A stretch of 64,000 nt of DNA from Manduca sexta (GCF_014839805.1 NC_051119.1:2907245-2971244); one strand, 5' to 3'. Shown: positions 35,644 to 47,741, numbered from the stretch's first letter. The notes: generated by a model from the sequence alone, not told the origin. Numbers and translations are program-made.

Positions 35644-36073
35644 TAGTGTTGCCAGGGTCAATTTGTTTAAAATCAAGACGGTAAAACAAATCGAGATTTA
35701 GTGTTGTAGATCGGGACATAAAAAGCAAGTATTTTTTAAAATTTAAGTTTTATGTATTGCGTTTTACAAAAATATCACTGCAAGTCATGCTAAAGTTGCG
35801 TTTTATTTGGATTTCTGTTTTAACATCGAAGCACAGATCGCCGGGTAGTCGCATCTCTAAGCAAAAGAATAAAACAAAACTGTACCTTCAGCGCTAGTGA
35901 GATGATACTTGCTATTTTGATTGCATTGTCGCACTCAACATAGTGATGAATTCGTAGTTTATTTTTCATAATACTTAATGGTTTTAATAATTTTATTGGT
36001 GCAAAACGGGTCACGTCCCCAGAACCCTAAAAATCGGGACATCCCGCGCAAATCGGGACATCAGGCAACACTA
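35644..36073. mobile_element. hAT-like non-autonomous element with 8-bp target duplication
   Basis: Ends TAGTGTTGCC and GGCAACACTA are perfect 10-bp inverted repeats, and CAAAT(T/C)-type sequence continues the similarity inward. The 8-bp sequence CTCCAGAC flanks both sides (35636-35643 and 36074-36081). GTGTTGCC-type ends with 8-bp duplications are characteristic of hAT elements. 430 bp, no transposase. Confidence 0.85.
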
Positions 36074-36361
36074 CTCCAGACTACTACATTTGGGGAATTC
36101 GCTAACCTCGTGTGTCGCGTGTTGGTCGGTAAGGCACAAAGATATTTAAAGTGGTCCCCTAAATGCGACCTTAACACGTATAAAATAGAGTCTATTTTTA
36201 GAAATATTTTTGTCATTTTGAATATTTTACGATCGCGAAGTTGCATCGTTGACGCGTACGCGAAACTGAACTAATCACAATCTATTGATTATGTTTCTAG
36301 CGGGGCTGTCATTACGATTTTAATGTGGATTTATGAATTTGCGATAGGTACTGAATGGAAA

Positions 36362-36452
36362 AATCCAATATCATTTTGTCCGACCCGGGATTCGATCCCG
36401 TGACCTTAGCAAAGCATCCGTACTATAATACAACTGCGGCACCGAGGTAGTC
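36362..36452 (-). repeat. SINE head, family D type
   Basis: Reverse strand: CCGACCCGGGATTCGATCCC (B box) and ACTGCGGCACCGAGGTAGTC (A-box side). Confidence 0.65.
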
Positions 36453-36972
36453 ACAAATTAACTCTATTAAAAATACTTTGAAGTATGAAACAACTTTTAA
36501 AGGAACAAGCAATCTACAAATCATTAGGTATTGGTAAACGCATTTACTATTTTGAAAACATGTTAGATACCTATTGGGACGTCGCGCCGTGACGCATCCC
36601 GTCGCTCGACATTTTACCTAAAACTATCACATTACCTAATTATTATCAAGATTGTAACTTCGTTATTAATTGTTCGTGTGAATTGCCAGACTTGCAGAAT
36701 GATATTTTATTGTTATGAGTGTTATAAATCTAACCGTTGAACATATTTATTATAACTACTTATCTACTAAAATGGATGAACTACCTACATTAGAATGTGT
36801 GTGTTTTGATTTAAAAGAATGAAACCACTTTAAAATTACGGAAATCATGTGTTATGTGTACCTAACATATGCAGTTGTGGTTATTTGATTAGTGTCGTTT
36901 GCTTATGATGATAGTTTGAGCATAGAAAATATTGTAATGAAATGTGATGATTAATGCGTGATGTTTATGTTG

Positions 36973-37109
36973 GTTGGATGTCCACCTGCAAGGTGGACAG
37001 ACGACTTGATAAACGTCGCGGGAACACATTGGATGCAGGCAGCTTTCGACAGGTCCGTCTGGAAATATTTAGGGAGGCCTATGTTCAACAGTGGACTTTA
37101 TGTGGCTGA
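36973..37109 (+). pseudogene. RTE-type reverse transcriptase, C-terminal fragment
   Basis: Encodes ARWTDDLINVAGTHWMQAA, then after a one-base deletion AYVQQWTLCG-stop, and a GATGATGATAATGATG tail. 5'-truncated dead retrotransposon. Confidence 0.8.
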
Positions 37110-37194
37110 TGATGATAATGATGTTTAGGTATGTGGCTTTTGTAACGTCGGCGTAGCGTCGTCGCTGCTGGTCTAATTGTTGATTGAGTGATGT

Positions 37195-37299
37195 GGCACG
37201 ACACAAAACCCTAGGTAGTTAAAGCGCCGACATCAGCTGTTCGGTTGCGGCGCGGCGCGCGCGGTGCGACGAACTACCCTTGCGCTCCGAGTGTGCATC
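37195..37299. other. GC-rich island in intron 2
   Basis: GGTTGCGGCGCGGCGCGCGC near 37242 and neighbouring CpGs stand out from AT-rich intron. It abuts the right half of a MITE M. No splice-compatible GMC coding sequence found here. Confidence 0.5.
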
Positions 37300-37547
37300 T
37301 CTTGTTCGTGTGCGTGAGCATAATGTTATCAATGACTGTGTGCGATGTTGCCGCTCCGACGAATTCTAGTATAGTAGTAGTGGCAAAAGGGTGTGTAAAA
37401 ATAAAATTACTATTTGAATATTTATTTTGTTTGAAAATTTTACTTTTTTGTTTTTGACCTTAGGTTAGAGTAACTTATAGTAAACTGCTTCTTTCAAGAT
37501 GACTTTCTCGCAGTTAAATTTAAGTCTAGGGTTACAAAATGACCCTG
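37300..37547 (+). mobile_element. MITE family M, right half
   Basis: CGTGTGCGTGAGCATAATG, GCGATGTTGCCGCTCCGACG, ATATTTATTTTGTTTG and the terminus AAAATGACCCTG. It supplies the part missing from 34612-34770. Confidence 0.75.
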
Positions 37548-37551
37548 TATA

Positions 37552-37818
37552 CCTCCTCTACTACTGAGAGGGATTAGGCCTTAGTCCGCCACGCTGGCCT
37601 AGTGCGGATTGATAGATTTCACACACCCTCAAAATTCCTATAGAGAACTTCTCAGGTATACAGGTTTCCTCACGATGTTTTCCTTCACTTTTAAAGCAAG
37701 CGATAATTCACAAAAAATACACACATAATTTTGAGAAAAGTCAGAGGTGTGTGCTCTTGGTATTAGAACCTGCGGACATTCGTCTCGGCAGTCCGTTCCA
37801 CACCCAATAAGGCTATTA
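37552..37818 (-). repeat. Family A SINE, tail lost
   Basis: Reverse strand, starting abruptly at CCTCCTCTACTACTGAGAGG directly after the MITE terminus CCCTGTATA. The head is decayed at 37805-37818. Confidence 0.85.
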
Positions 37819-37921
37819 CGAAAAAATATGATGAAATATATTGTATTATATATCGATAACATTTAAGATTTTGTTATTCCGTAAGTTGCCAACAAATTTT
37901 AGTATCATAAAAAACATTTAT

Positions 37922-38187
37922 GATAATAACTGACTGCCTCGGTGGCGTAGTTGTATTGCATGACCGGTACAATAGCGCTCTGAGGTCCTGGGTTCGAATC
38001 CCGCGTCGGGCAAAGTGATATTATTTGGGTTTTTCTGCTCAGTATCAGCCCGGAGTTTGGAATTTATGCCCGATATGGCGATAGGCTCGCCCCCTATCAC
38101 ATCATGGGACGGAACATATTTGGCGAAAAGTGGGTGCCCTAGTTGCGCCTCTGCATACTCCTTCGGAGATAAATGCGTGATGTTATG

Positions 38188-38215
<28 letters not shown>
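37922..38215 (+). mobile_element. Family D SINE, full length with target duplication
   Basis: tRNA-like head (TCGGTGGCGTAGTTGTATTG and GGTTCGAATCCCG), body, and a GTAT-repeat tail (38185-38215). Perfect 14-bp flanking duplication TAAAAAACATTTAT at 37908-37921 and 38216-38229. A comparatively recent insertion. Confidence 0.9.
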
Positions 38216-38219
<4 letters not shown>

Positions 38220-38387
38220 AAACATTTATACCTTATAATTAACCTACTAATACCTATCACCACAATGACGAGGTCAATAAGTCTTAATCGCCGTTAAGCG
38301 GTGTCCTAGCATCATTCGGCCTCTAACTCGAAATGGGTCGTAAAACACAATTTAAGGGTGTTCAGACAATCGTTCAAGTAGTTTTGT

Positions 38388-38540
38388 TTTAAAACCCGCC
38401 ATAATGGCTCAAGTAAGTGTGTCGCGTTCCGGGATCAGCCTGTGTGTATCCGATTCCAACAGGCCGGCATAATTATGTCGACTGCCGAGGGGTCAGTCGA
38501 CATGGTATTGAACCCCACTCCACTTACCATTATAATAAAG
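38388..38540 (+). repeat. Family C, central part
   Basis: AAAACCCGCCATAATGGCTC to CCACTCCACTTACCAT, lacking about 15 bp of the ATCATCTCTCG block. Confidence 0.8.
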
Positions 38541-40555
38541 GGATGAAAACTATAATTTATTTAAACTAAACATTACTAACATAAATCCGAAGGTTTGTCA
38601 AAATGTTTATGCTCCTTATACGGGACCTAAAGTTAATATAGAACCTCTGCCTACCCCCAAAAATTGATGGTTTTAACAACTATCGAACGATTTCAGATAA
38701 TTGGGTTAATTACTGACCCAAAAAATTTATGGAGGCGAAAACATCGTTGTTGTATCGGGGGCGCGAATTCCGATATTTGTTCGGGCGCCTTGACTGACAG
38801 AACTTTCTATATTGTTCTGTCATGGTCGCGGGGTAAGTGGGTTAAGTATTGCCTTTTATGAATATTTATTTCTTAAGATTAATTGTTTTTAGTTTCCAAG
38901 TACGGTCTTATGATATCGGGTCCTTGGAACGCGAAGAAGTAATTAGACAGGACGGTATAATGCCTATCTTTAATCTTTTCTTACTGGTTGATGTTTTTCT
39001 TAAACTTTATTTCATACAACACGATCAGTGAAGGCATTTTACGGTGTAATTTTTTTATAGCATAGTGTCGTTGTATGACTCATATCTGTGCAAAGTTCAA
39101 ACAATTTTATCTTCACCAACATCGGAAGCGGCTAAAGTGATTTATGTTTGTACATGTACTACATAGACTGCTTAAGAGTTAAAATATTAAGAAATGAACA
39201 CAGTTTGTATTAACTATGAGACTGACACAGTCAAAAACGATTCAGTCTCGTAAATTAAAAAGAATAAAAAATCTACACTAAGTTCTCTTAGTAGAATCTG
39301 AACAAGTTCATAACTCCAAATTGCCTATAGTATAAAATAAATCTGATTTACATTACTAACAAAGAAAAAAAAAACAATTATACTTAACGTGTAGAGGTAT
39401 TCAAAGTTCTAAATATGTTCAAAAAAAAATTGTGGCTGACTGTACCTTGATTTCTGCCAAGGAAAGTGCAAGTACAGTCGTGGCCTGATTTAAAGACATT
39501 GCAGTTGTGGTCTACGATTGACAAGCATGTTCGTCTCGGTATTTAACTGAAAAAACTATTCGAGGTTATCTGTATACACGAGTGGCCGTGAACTACTTCC
39601 TTTCAAGTTTATTTTGGGTGTCTTTGTACTGTAACTACTAACGCAACGCGCAGACGCTGTCTATTTATTACTACACTGCTATGAATTTAGCTTTTCAAGT
39701 ACGTCTACGCGACGCCTAAGATAATTGCTATGACGATATCTTATGTTCACGCGAATATTAGACATCAAATCGAAACTACTTTTCAGATTTTGTCGCGGTT
39801 TTTATATTATAATGTTCTCACGACGTTTTGGAGACTGCAGCCTTCATACTTCGCCCCGTGACCACCCGAAATATAGTTACATTTTGATAATTATCATGTT
39901 TATCACAAAGGCTTAAAACAAGTAATTCTCAGCGCGTTGCTTAATGGATGGGTCCATTCCCTACCTTTAAATCTTCTTTTTTATTTCTTGTGTTGGGTTC
40001 GTTATCGGGTGGATGCAGTGTTCTTCCAGGAGTCCCTTGAAGTAGCGATCAACTCTTCTATCATACAGTTGTAGAAAGCATTACTGGATGCTATTGATCG
40101 CCTATGTCTCATTATAAGGAACCACAGCCTTTAGATTATGATATAGATGTTATTTTTCTTGTATTTGCTGTTTGTTCCTCATATTTTATTTTCAAGTAAA
40201 CAGTTCTACTTTAGTGACCTATAAAATCCAAATTATCCTGCATTTCTATTCTTCTTTTTTCTTATTCGTCTTCTTCATTTTAATCAACTATCAGTATTTT
40301 ATACCAATGATGCATTATTGTAAATACTTTTTTTAAGGTTTTTTATTCCATAACATTCTATTTTTAAGACTTCTTCCTTCTCCTGGTGTAATTTTATTGT
40401 CCACATTTTTAGAACTGTTTATGTCCTTTTCTGAAGTTTTCTCTTCTCTTACTTATTCTTCGCCAAGAAATCTTTCATCTTCTGCTTTAATTTTATTAAC
40501 TGGTTTATCTAAGTAGTTTTATTAACTAGATTTTAGGACCGTTTTTATTACTTAC

Positions 40556-40713
40556 CTCAACCATTGACAGGTCTGTCCTCTCTGGGCTCTGCAAGTCAGT
40601 TCTTCAGGCTGGGTGCGGTACATCCAGTCAATACTGGACCGGCCTAGTGCTGGAGCGAGCGCTGGCACGCTGGTGACGTCTGGCTCCTCAGGACCAGCTT
40701 CTAGCAGTAGCAC
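40556..40713 (-). CDS. GMC oxidoreductase, shared exon 2
   Basis: 158-nt internal exon not long enough to be called as an ORF. Acceptor TATCTTCCAG at 40714 precedes VLLLEAGPEEPDVTSVPA, the segment that follows the first beta strand of the FAD-binding fold in insect GMC proteins. It continues SSIDWMYRTQPEELTCRAQR and ends WL plus two bases of a codon at strong donor GAG|GTAAGT. Phase 0 in matches exon 1 and phase 2 out matches both exon 3a and 3b. It is about 9.7 kb from 3b and 13.4 kb from 3a. Confidence 0.92.
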
Positions 40714-40809
40714 CTGGAAGATAAATATTTATTTTTGGTGGCAGTTGAATGACGAGAGTATGTTGCTTGATGGTAGGTGACCGTAAACAGTAACAACATC
40801 ATAAAGAAC

Positions 40810-41130
40810 TTTGAATTACGAAAAACTGCGTGGTATACGTGTTATAAGTTACAAGGCTGTGGGCATCTTTCCATAGGGTTATTGTTGTCCGTGGCAATTT
40901 TGAAGACTACCAAAGACACTATTACAATATTCGGACTTATTTATTAGTCCTAGTAAACTTGGTATAATAAAGTACTGCGTGGCATTCAACTGCACTTGTA
41001 ACTCTCAGATATGAGATGTCTTATAAGTTACATGCGCTCTATGTCTTTTCATAGGGATATTTTAGCCCGTGACATTTTTGAAGACTGCCAAAGACACTAT
41101 TACAATATTCGGACTTATTTAATAATCCTT
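40810..41130. repeat. Direct duplication upstream of exon 2
   Basis: TTTTGAAGACTACCAAAGAC and CACTATTACAATATTCGGAC recur about 180 bp later (first about 40905-40950, second about 41080-41130), with shared lead-in TTATAAGTTACA. Family B-like fragments sit at both starts. Duplicated unit about 160-180 bp. Confidence 0.75.
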
Positions 41131-42077
41131 GGGATTATAGTTTGAAGAAAGAAGGGAAAGACCCAATAGATCACTTATCGTCGTCATAATGCTTATGATC
41201 TGAAAAGTCTGTAGCAAAAAAGAGCATTTAACGCAAAAAGCTTTACGAGAATTGGTATTTGACTAATTTTATTAAAATACAACTATTTTGCTAATTTTAT
41301 CGTGAACTTATATTTTATTTTCTCCCGATATTTCGAAGACTTTGCAGCCTTCGTGGTCACAGGGCGGGACCAAGATAAAATCAGCAAAAAAGAAAATCCG
41401 TAAACATAAGAAATTCACTAATTTCTTCTATATATTCTATATTATCATTGAGGTTACTAATCATTTGGTAATACATAATATCAAAATCAACTCTCACACA
41501 TTATTTTTTTTTCACCTAAAATGCCTTACTAACTTCGTTATAAAAGATTATATCTACAAATTTTAACTTTCTATATTATTCCACGAAAAGTTAGCCCAAA
41601 ATGTTAGTTTTCTAAAACTGGAAACAATCCCCTTGATTCTGAAATCGTGTTTAAAAAACGTGTTAACACGAAACAAAGCGGTCGTTTGTAAATATTCAAA
41701 TCTCATCCCGCCCATTCAGAAGTTTGATTGTGTTTAAACTATGCAATAAAGCTGAAAATCGTGTGAACTTTACCAGCTTACTTTTAACGGTTCAGTATAC
41801 CTGAATACTAATTATGATAAGTATTAACGGAACTATGTTAATGTTTTGTTACACCGTCTGTATGTTAGTTTTTTAAGGCTTTATCCCTATATTATAATAA
41901 TAGGTAATGGTCTGAAATATACATAAAATAAAATGTTTATGGTAGTGCTAGCAAAGCCGCGTGTACTTTAAAAGAACTATTGGATATTTATAATACATTT
42001 CAAAATAAACAAAATATTTATGTTATCTTTCTTTAGGTTGTTATATTTTTTTTATAATGTGGTTTTTGTTTCATTAA

Positions 42078-42322
42078 TCTATATATATAAAAATGAATCC
42101 CTATGTCCCTTGGTCACGCCATCACGCGTGAACGGTTGGACCGATTTCACAATTTCTTTATGTTGTGTTTTTTATTGTCAGGAGAAGGATCTTATGAAAG
42201 AAAAAAATAAGGAAGTTGAGCAAAACGTTAGAAAATTTAAGAAAAGTTAATTTCAGCAATTGACAGAATGTGCGCTGCAAATTCATAGTTAAGACAGGAC
42301 AACGTCTGTCGGGTCAACTAGT
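42078..42322 (+). mobile_element. Helitron-like element, both ends visible
   Basis: Starts TCTATATATATAAAAATG and ends GGGTCAACTAGT. Inside, GTCACGCCATCACGCGTGAA and AATTCATAGTTAAGACAGG. The 76-codon frame here is part of it. A reverse-strand partner lies at 62296-62549. Confidence 0.8.
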
Positions 42323-42727
42323 TTAATATTAAAATTCACAATTACTTTTGATTCCACGCATCTCGTTCTAAAGTACACATCATATTGATTTGCAACCAAT
42401 ATTATTAGATATACAATATAACAACGACCATTTTGGTAGCTTACAATGTTCAAAACTACTTAATATGGATTGTAAACCAAATATTTTATAAATAAATCTA
42501 TATATTCCGGCCGTGACTCGTGCGCAGTAAAATGGAACTAATTCTCAAGGCTGTATGCTCGGGAAGGGCCTTAATGATTATTATTAACTGATGTAAAAAA
42601 GTAAGTTTCTCAAATTGTCGCATTTTTTAGTTTTAAATCAATTTATTTGCGATATATTTTTTGACTAAACTCGAGATAAGTTCACTTAATGACTGTTGTT
42701 ACAAGTTCATGATATCTATACATTTTA

Positions 42728-42920
42728 TAAAACAAAGTTCCCTTTTCTGTCTGTCTGTCTGTATATTATCGATTTGCTAAAAATCTACTGAACGAATTTT
42801 TATTAAATTTGGTATGGATAAAGTTTAAGACCCTGGTAAGTTTTATCCTGATATAATAAATAGCGGGAATTTATCCCGGAAAACTCCTTCACTTGGGCGA
42901 AGCTGCGAGCAAAAACTAGT
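42728..42920 (+). mobile_element. Helitron-like element, second subtype
   Basis: AACTTTGTT-type lead, TCTGTCTGTCTGTCTG, then AAAAATCTACTGAACG and the end GGGCGAAGCTGCGAGCAAAA plus ACTAGT. Confidence 0.8.
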
Positions 42921-43869
42921 ATATAGAATAGACAAAGACAAAACTAGTTCTTACTTGGGTAAGTGGTGGTAGTGAAACGCCTAGTCCACGCGAAAAAATA
43001 AAAAAAAAATCGTCTCACGTAAGCAAATTTGTTTAAAATTTTATATTGGAACCAAATGCAAATCCCTAGCAACATTTGCAATTATAAAAAAAATCAACTT
43101 ATACGAATCTATAATATTTTGATTGTAACCACTAAACCAAAGGTAAAGTAAACCGCTTCGAATGGTCCACTCTTACTTCCACTTACATAATTAGTTTTGT
43201 CGGCCATTGGTCGGCAGTGACAATGAACTTCGTGTGTGTCGCGGTTTAGTATCAGACATTATTAGTAATGTCAGGTTTGGAAATGAGGGAAATATGAAAC
43301 GTTATTAATATTTTTTTATGTGTTTTTTATGTTATATCGCTTACTTACTCTTACTAGATTCTATGTTAATTTTTCCTCATGTAAAAATTTGATTTAAATT
43401 TTTTCATTTTGGTAAAAAAAAGCAATAATCATGGTTCCCCTTTTATTTATATTTCGGGATCATGCGAATTTTTTACTGAATCAGACATAGAACTTTCTAA
43501 TAATGAGCCAGTGATATGTTATTTAATGAAAAAAAAATAGTGAAAAAAAATTAATAATGAACGTTAATCGCAAATTGGCGTAAAAAACCGGAACATCAAT
43601 TATTTTTACGATCCAGTTAAAATCTTCAAACCGTTCGAGGTATTGTATTATATTCCTTGATTATACGATACACAATTTTATTACACATGCTATTGAAACC
43701 ATGTATTTTATAGTTGATTTTATCAGTTTTTCTTGGAATATAATGCTTTAATGTTTGTTTTATTAAGTGCTCGGTATCGCCTGCGAGAAACATTTCCCGA
43801 AATTATAGCCGTACTGTATTTATTCGGGATAATTAGTAGCAAAGAAAAATTTGGAATTTGAAAATTGAT

Positions 43870-44240
43870 CCTTTCTAGCTGAATTTCGGCTATGGCGGAC
43901 AATCTAAACGGAGTTCAACCAGGTACGCAGGAGATATTATAGTGCACAAGTGTGTGCGCAATATCCAGGTGCACTCTTTGTTCCTTCACTCTCATAGTCC
44001 GGTGAGACGGCAATCCGACATGACCGGAGAGAGATCAGGCGCAGGACCAACGGCTTTACGCGTTTTCCGAGGCACGGGGGTATCACACCGCCAACTTCTT
44101 GACTCCGAGCTGCGACTGAGTAATTTTTAAGATGAAAAAACTCAGTGATATTTTTTTTTGGCTTGACTCGAGATTCGAACTCGAGAGTGCGATAGTCTTG
44201 TACCGGGTCCGTTTTACAACTATGCCATTAAGACAGTCAA
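43870..44240 (-). repeat. Family E SINE, near full length
   Basis: Reverse strand: ATTTCGGCTATGGCGGAC, CATGACCGGAGAGAGATC and CCGCCAACTTCTTGACTCCG, then the head region GATTCGAACTCGAG near 44170. Close in sequence to the copy at 868-1231. Confidence 0.85.
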
Positions 44241-44513
44241 TTTGAAATATATAGCCTATAACGTCACAATAAAAACGAATAGAATACATTTGTCCAAATC
44301 AGTATTGTTTGCAGCAAGTTTCATTTCCAGTTTAGTCTAAAATAGAAAAAGTTGATCGAACAAACAACATAATATGAACTAAGGTACTTAGTGTATCGAA
44401 CAAGTATTGTAAAAGTTTTTCCTCCAACTCTCATTGTCTTAGTTTAATAGCGCTGAGAAACACTGATCAATGGATGAGACTAATGTTTTCTTTGCACCAA
44501 CATAATGGAAAGT

Positions 44514-44945
44514 GACCTTTTTACACTTGCACTTTTTGACCCTTCTGCACCTGATGTAAGTGGTGTGGTTCAATAGAATGTCGACTAAATAAAGATGATT
44601 ACCCCTCGGCAGTTGACACAATTATGCCGGCCTGTTAGAACCGGATATACACAGGTTGATCCCGGAACACGACATACATGGGCTACTACAGCCAGCTTTA
44701 CGATACGATGGGTGACCTTTTTTACACTTGCATGGAAAAGTGACCCTTCTGCACCTTTGAGTAAGTGGAGTGGGGTCTAATGGAATGTCGACTGAATAGA
44801 GATGATTACCCCTCAACAGTTGATACAATTATGCCGGCCTTAAGGCACCGGATATACACAGGCTGATGCCGGAACGCGACACTTACTTGGGCGACTGACA
44901 GGTTTTAACACCTTGTGTACGGTGGTCGCTATCCGTGATCTCTTC
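44514..44945 (-). repeat. Two family C copies in tandem
   Basis: Head-to-tail reverse-strand pair (about 44514-44712 and 44713-44945). Both carry TTACACTTGCA and GACCCTTCTGCACCT and the TGCCGGCC block. Only the second retains the ACCTTGTGTACGGTGGTCGC end, which suggests unequal exchange or tandem duplication. Confidence 0.8.
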
Positions 44946-45180
44946 CAGTATCTCTATGATAAAAATCCATTCCCCAACTTTTTCCACGGACTTACTAATT
45001 TAAAGTCGATCCGGGGATATGAGCGCAACTAGTTTTTCGTCCGTAAGTTTGTTACTTATTGGCGTTGGGAGAAATCCGCAGTGTCTTGCGCGTTGTATTA
45101 ATAAAGTGCTCACTACACTTTTGTTTTTTGTATAAGTTACTCATGTAATGAGTCATGAGAAATATATATAATAATAGTAT

Positions 45181-45495
45181 TATCAGTCCTATATTATATA
45201 CTGTCCCACTGCTGGACACTAGCCTCCTCTACTATTGAGAGGGATTAGGCCCTAATCCACCACGCCGGCCTAGTGCAGATTGGTAGACTTCACACACCCT
45301 CAGAATTCTTATAGAGGACTTCTGAGGTATATCGGTTTCCGCACTATGTTTTCATTCACAGTTAAAGTAAGCCTTAACTCATACACAATATACACATAAT
45401 TTTAAGATTAGTCAGAAGTGCGTGCCCTTGGGATTTGAATCTGCGACAATTCGTCTCGGTATTTCGATCCATTGTTAACTAGGCTATCGTCGCTA
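45181..45495 (-). repeat. Family A SINE, diverged
   Basis: Reverse strand from ATCAGTCCTATATTATATAC to AACTAGGCTATCGTCGC, with many substitutions. Confidence 0.8.
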
Positions 45496-46340
45496 TTGAT
45501 AGATAATGTTTTTGAAATTTCGTGCAACCTTTTATATAGGCGTTTTATATCTAAACAAATAATTGAAATTTATAGATTGTCACATAATACGTGCCTAATT
45601 TAATTTAGCGACATCTCGCGGCACAGCCTTGAACTAACATCGAAAAGTCACTAAACCAGTGAGCCGAAACGGAGTCGATAACAAAGACACCAAACCAGAC
45701 TCATTTATACACAAAAGTCTTATTTCACTGTACACTCGTTTTAGAAACTTACTCAATATACACGAAACGTCTAATTGTGCTGAAATTTCGCCATTTTATT
45801 TAATTCATTTTACTTTCAATTTACTTCACGTATTGTCATTTCTCAGGTATACGTTACAAAACGATATTACTTTTCGCAATGACGCCTTTGGTTAATTGCG
45901 TGAAATCGCGATATGCTAAGGTCAGCCTGATTTTTTTTAATACAGTCATAATAAAACCCAGTTTTTGCTAAGCAAAAGTCTTTATTCGATAAAAATTCCG
46001 GATTGTATTGAAATACTTTTTCCTGTATCTCCAGCACGAATATTTATGTAATAGTATTTGTTACGTTGTAATATGACTTAAGTAAATTGTTTTTTGCGAA
46101 TATAAAAGCATGTGCCGTGCCAAACGCGCACACCAAACATTCTTTTAAGCCCAGTATCGCATAGGTTTTTTTTTCACAATGGGTATATATTAGTTACCTA
46201 GTATACCTTGCATATTATATGCTATTAAAACATTTTGACATTAAAATTTTTAATAGAAAAACATAAGGAATTTTATTCAAAAGCATTCTTTTATATCATG
46301 TAATGGCTGAGTAAACAATTTAAAATTTAAATCTTTTTGA

Positions 46341-46658
46341 AGCGGCAATAGCTTAGTTGGAAGTGGAACGGACTGCCGAGACGAATGTCCGCAGGGTCAA
46401 ATTCCAAGAGCACATATCTTTGGCTTTTCTAATAGTATGTGTATATTCTTTGTGAATTAGCTTGCTTTAACGGTGAAGTAACACATCGTGAGGAAACTAG
46501 CATACCTGAGAAATTTTCTAAGAATTTTGAGGGTATATGATGCCTGCTAATCCGCACTAGATGCGTGGTGGACTCAATTCTAATCCCTATCAGTAGTAGA
46601 GGAGGCACGCGCCCAACAGTGGGACAATATATAATATAGGGCTGATGTTATTATTATA
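46341..46658 (+). repeat. Family A SINE, diverged
   Basis: Head AGCGGCAATAGCTTAGTTGG, B-box region GGGTCAAATTCC, tail AGGGCTGATGTTATTATT. Confidence 0.8.
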
Positions 46659-46931
46659 TAACGTTGTTCCTTATCATATGTAACAATGTTATATAATTTT
46701 AAATAAACATTGTTTATAAATTGTAAAGCTGGTTTTCAATGCGCTTATTCAGATTTTTCACTTATAGTATTACATTGTCCTTAATTATTATAAGATGTTT
46801 TTGTGTGTGCTTGCATAATCCATCACTTGAAACGTGAAAGTCGTCTCATTGTAATAAAATCGCTGCAGATCCGGTATAACATATAGCCTGTATGTTAAGC
46901 CAGATTATTTTTGTGTCAAGTATTAAAATAT

Positions 46932-47741
46932 AAAAAGCGGCCAAGTGCAGTCAGCCTCGCGCTCCGAGGGTTCCGCACAAACCTGTAGGTAAGTAAAAGT
47001 TCACTCATCGCGACAATCGAGTCATAGTTATGGTATTTTTATTGCAAAATGAAATCCATAAAATTACAACATGGAAAGCTGGAGGAGCATAAATTAAAGT
47101 CATAGGTCTAAAAATTGAAGGTTTTCGGAATTTTTCTTTTATATGTGCTATAAAACCTTGCTTCATGCCAAGTTTCATGATTCTAGGTCGATTGGAAGTA
47201 CCCTTTAGGTTTTAATTCCTTTGCAAGTAGTTTTGAGTTTGAAAATATGCGGCTTAAATTGCTAATTTTGTTACAGCTTAAAGGTATCATAGACCTAAGT
47301 ATTTGATATGAATTTCAATTTATTACCTCTACGCGTTCAAGAAGAAAGGGGTAGTAACTTTAAAATTATTCAAAATATTTTTTATTATATGACTTAACAA
47401 AAAGTTTACGGTCTCGCAATTTTTCCTTTATAAGTACTATAAGACGTTGCTTCATACCAAACTGTAAGATTCTGAGTTCGCGGGAAGTACCCTGTAGGTT
47501 TTGATTCCCTTGCGAGTTTCGAAAGTTTGCGACATAAACGACTATATCTTTTGATTGCGTTGGCTTAGAAGTTTGATTTTTTCACAGCTCGAAGGGACAG
47601 TAGACCTGAATCTTTGATATAAATTTCAGCTTAATACCTACACACGTTCCTGAGAAAAAGGGTCTTGACAGACGGACGGACGACAAAGTGATCCTCTAAG
47701 GGTTCCGTTTTTCCTTTTGAGGTACGGGACCCTAAAAATCA
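46932..47741 (+). repeat. Family G repeat, about 810 bp
   Basis: Begins AAAAAGCGGCCAAGTGCAG and CTCCGAGGGTTCCG, ends CAGACGGACGGACGAC and AAGGGTTCCGTTTTTCC. Such sequences are widespread in Lepidoptera. Internal direct repeat of TTCCTTTATA-like phrases (47140 and 47430). No coding capacity seen. Confidence 0.65.

Larger units (their letters stand above)
30883..40555. other. Intron 2 of the GMC locus, repeat-filled
   Basis: About 9.7 kb between exon 2 and the proximal cassette. Individual repeats are listed separately. I see no further GMC exon. Stretches at 30900-31600, 31800-32250, 32540-33180 and 38540-40555 hold nothing I recognise. Confidence 0.6.
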
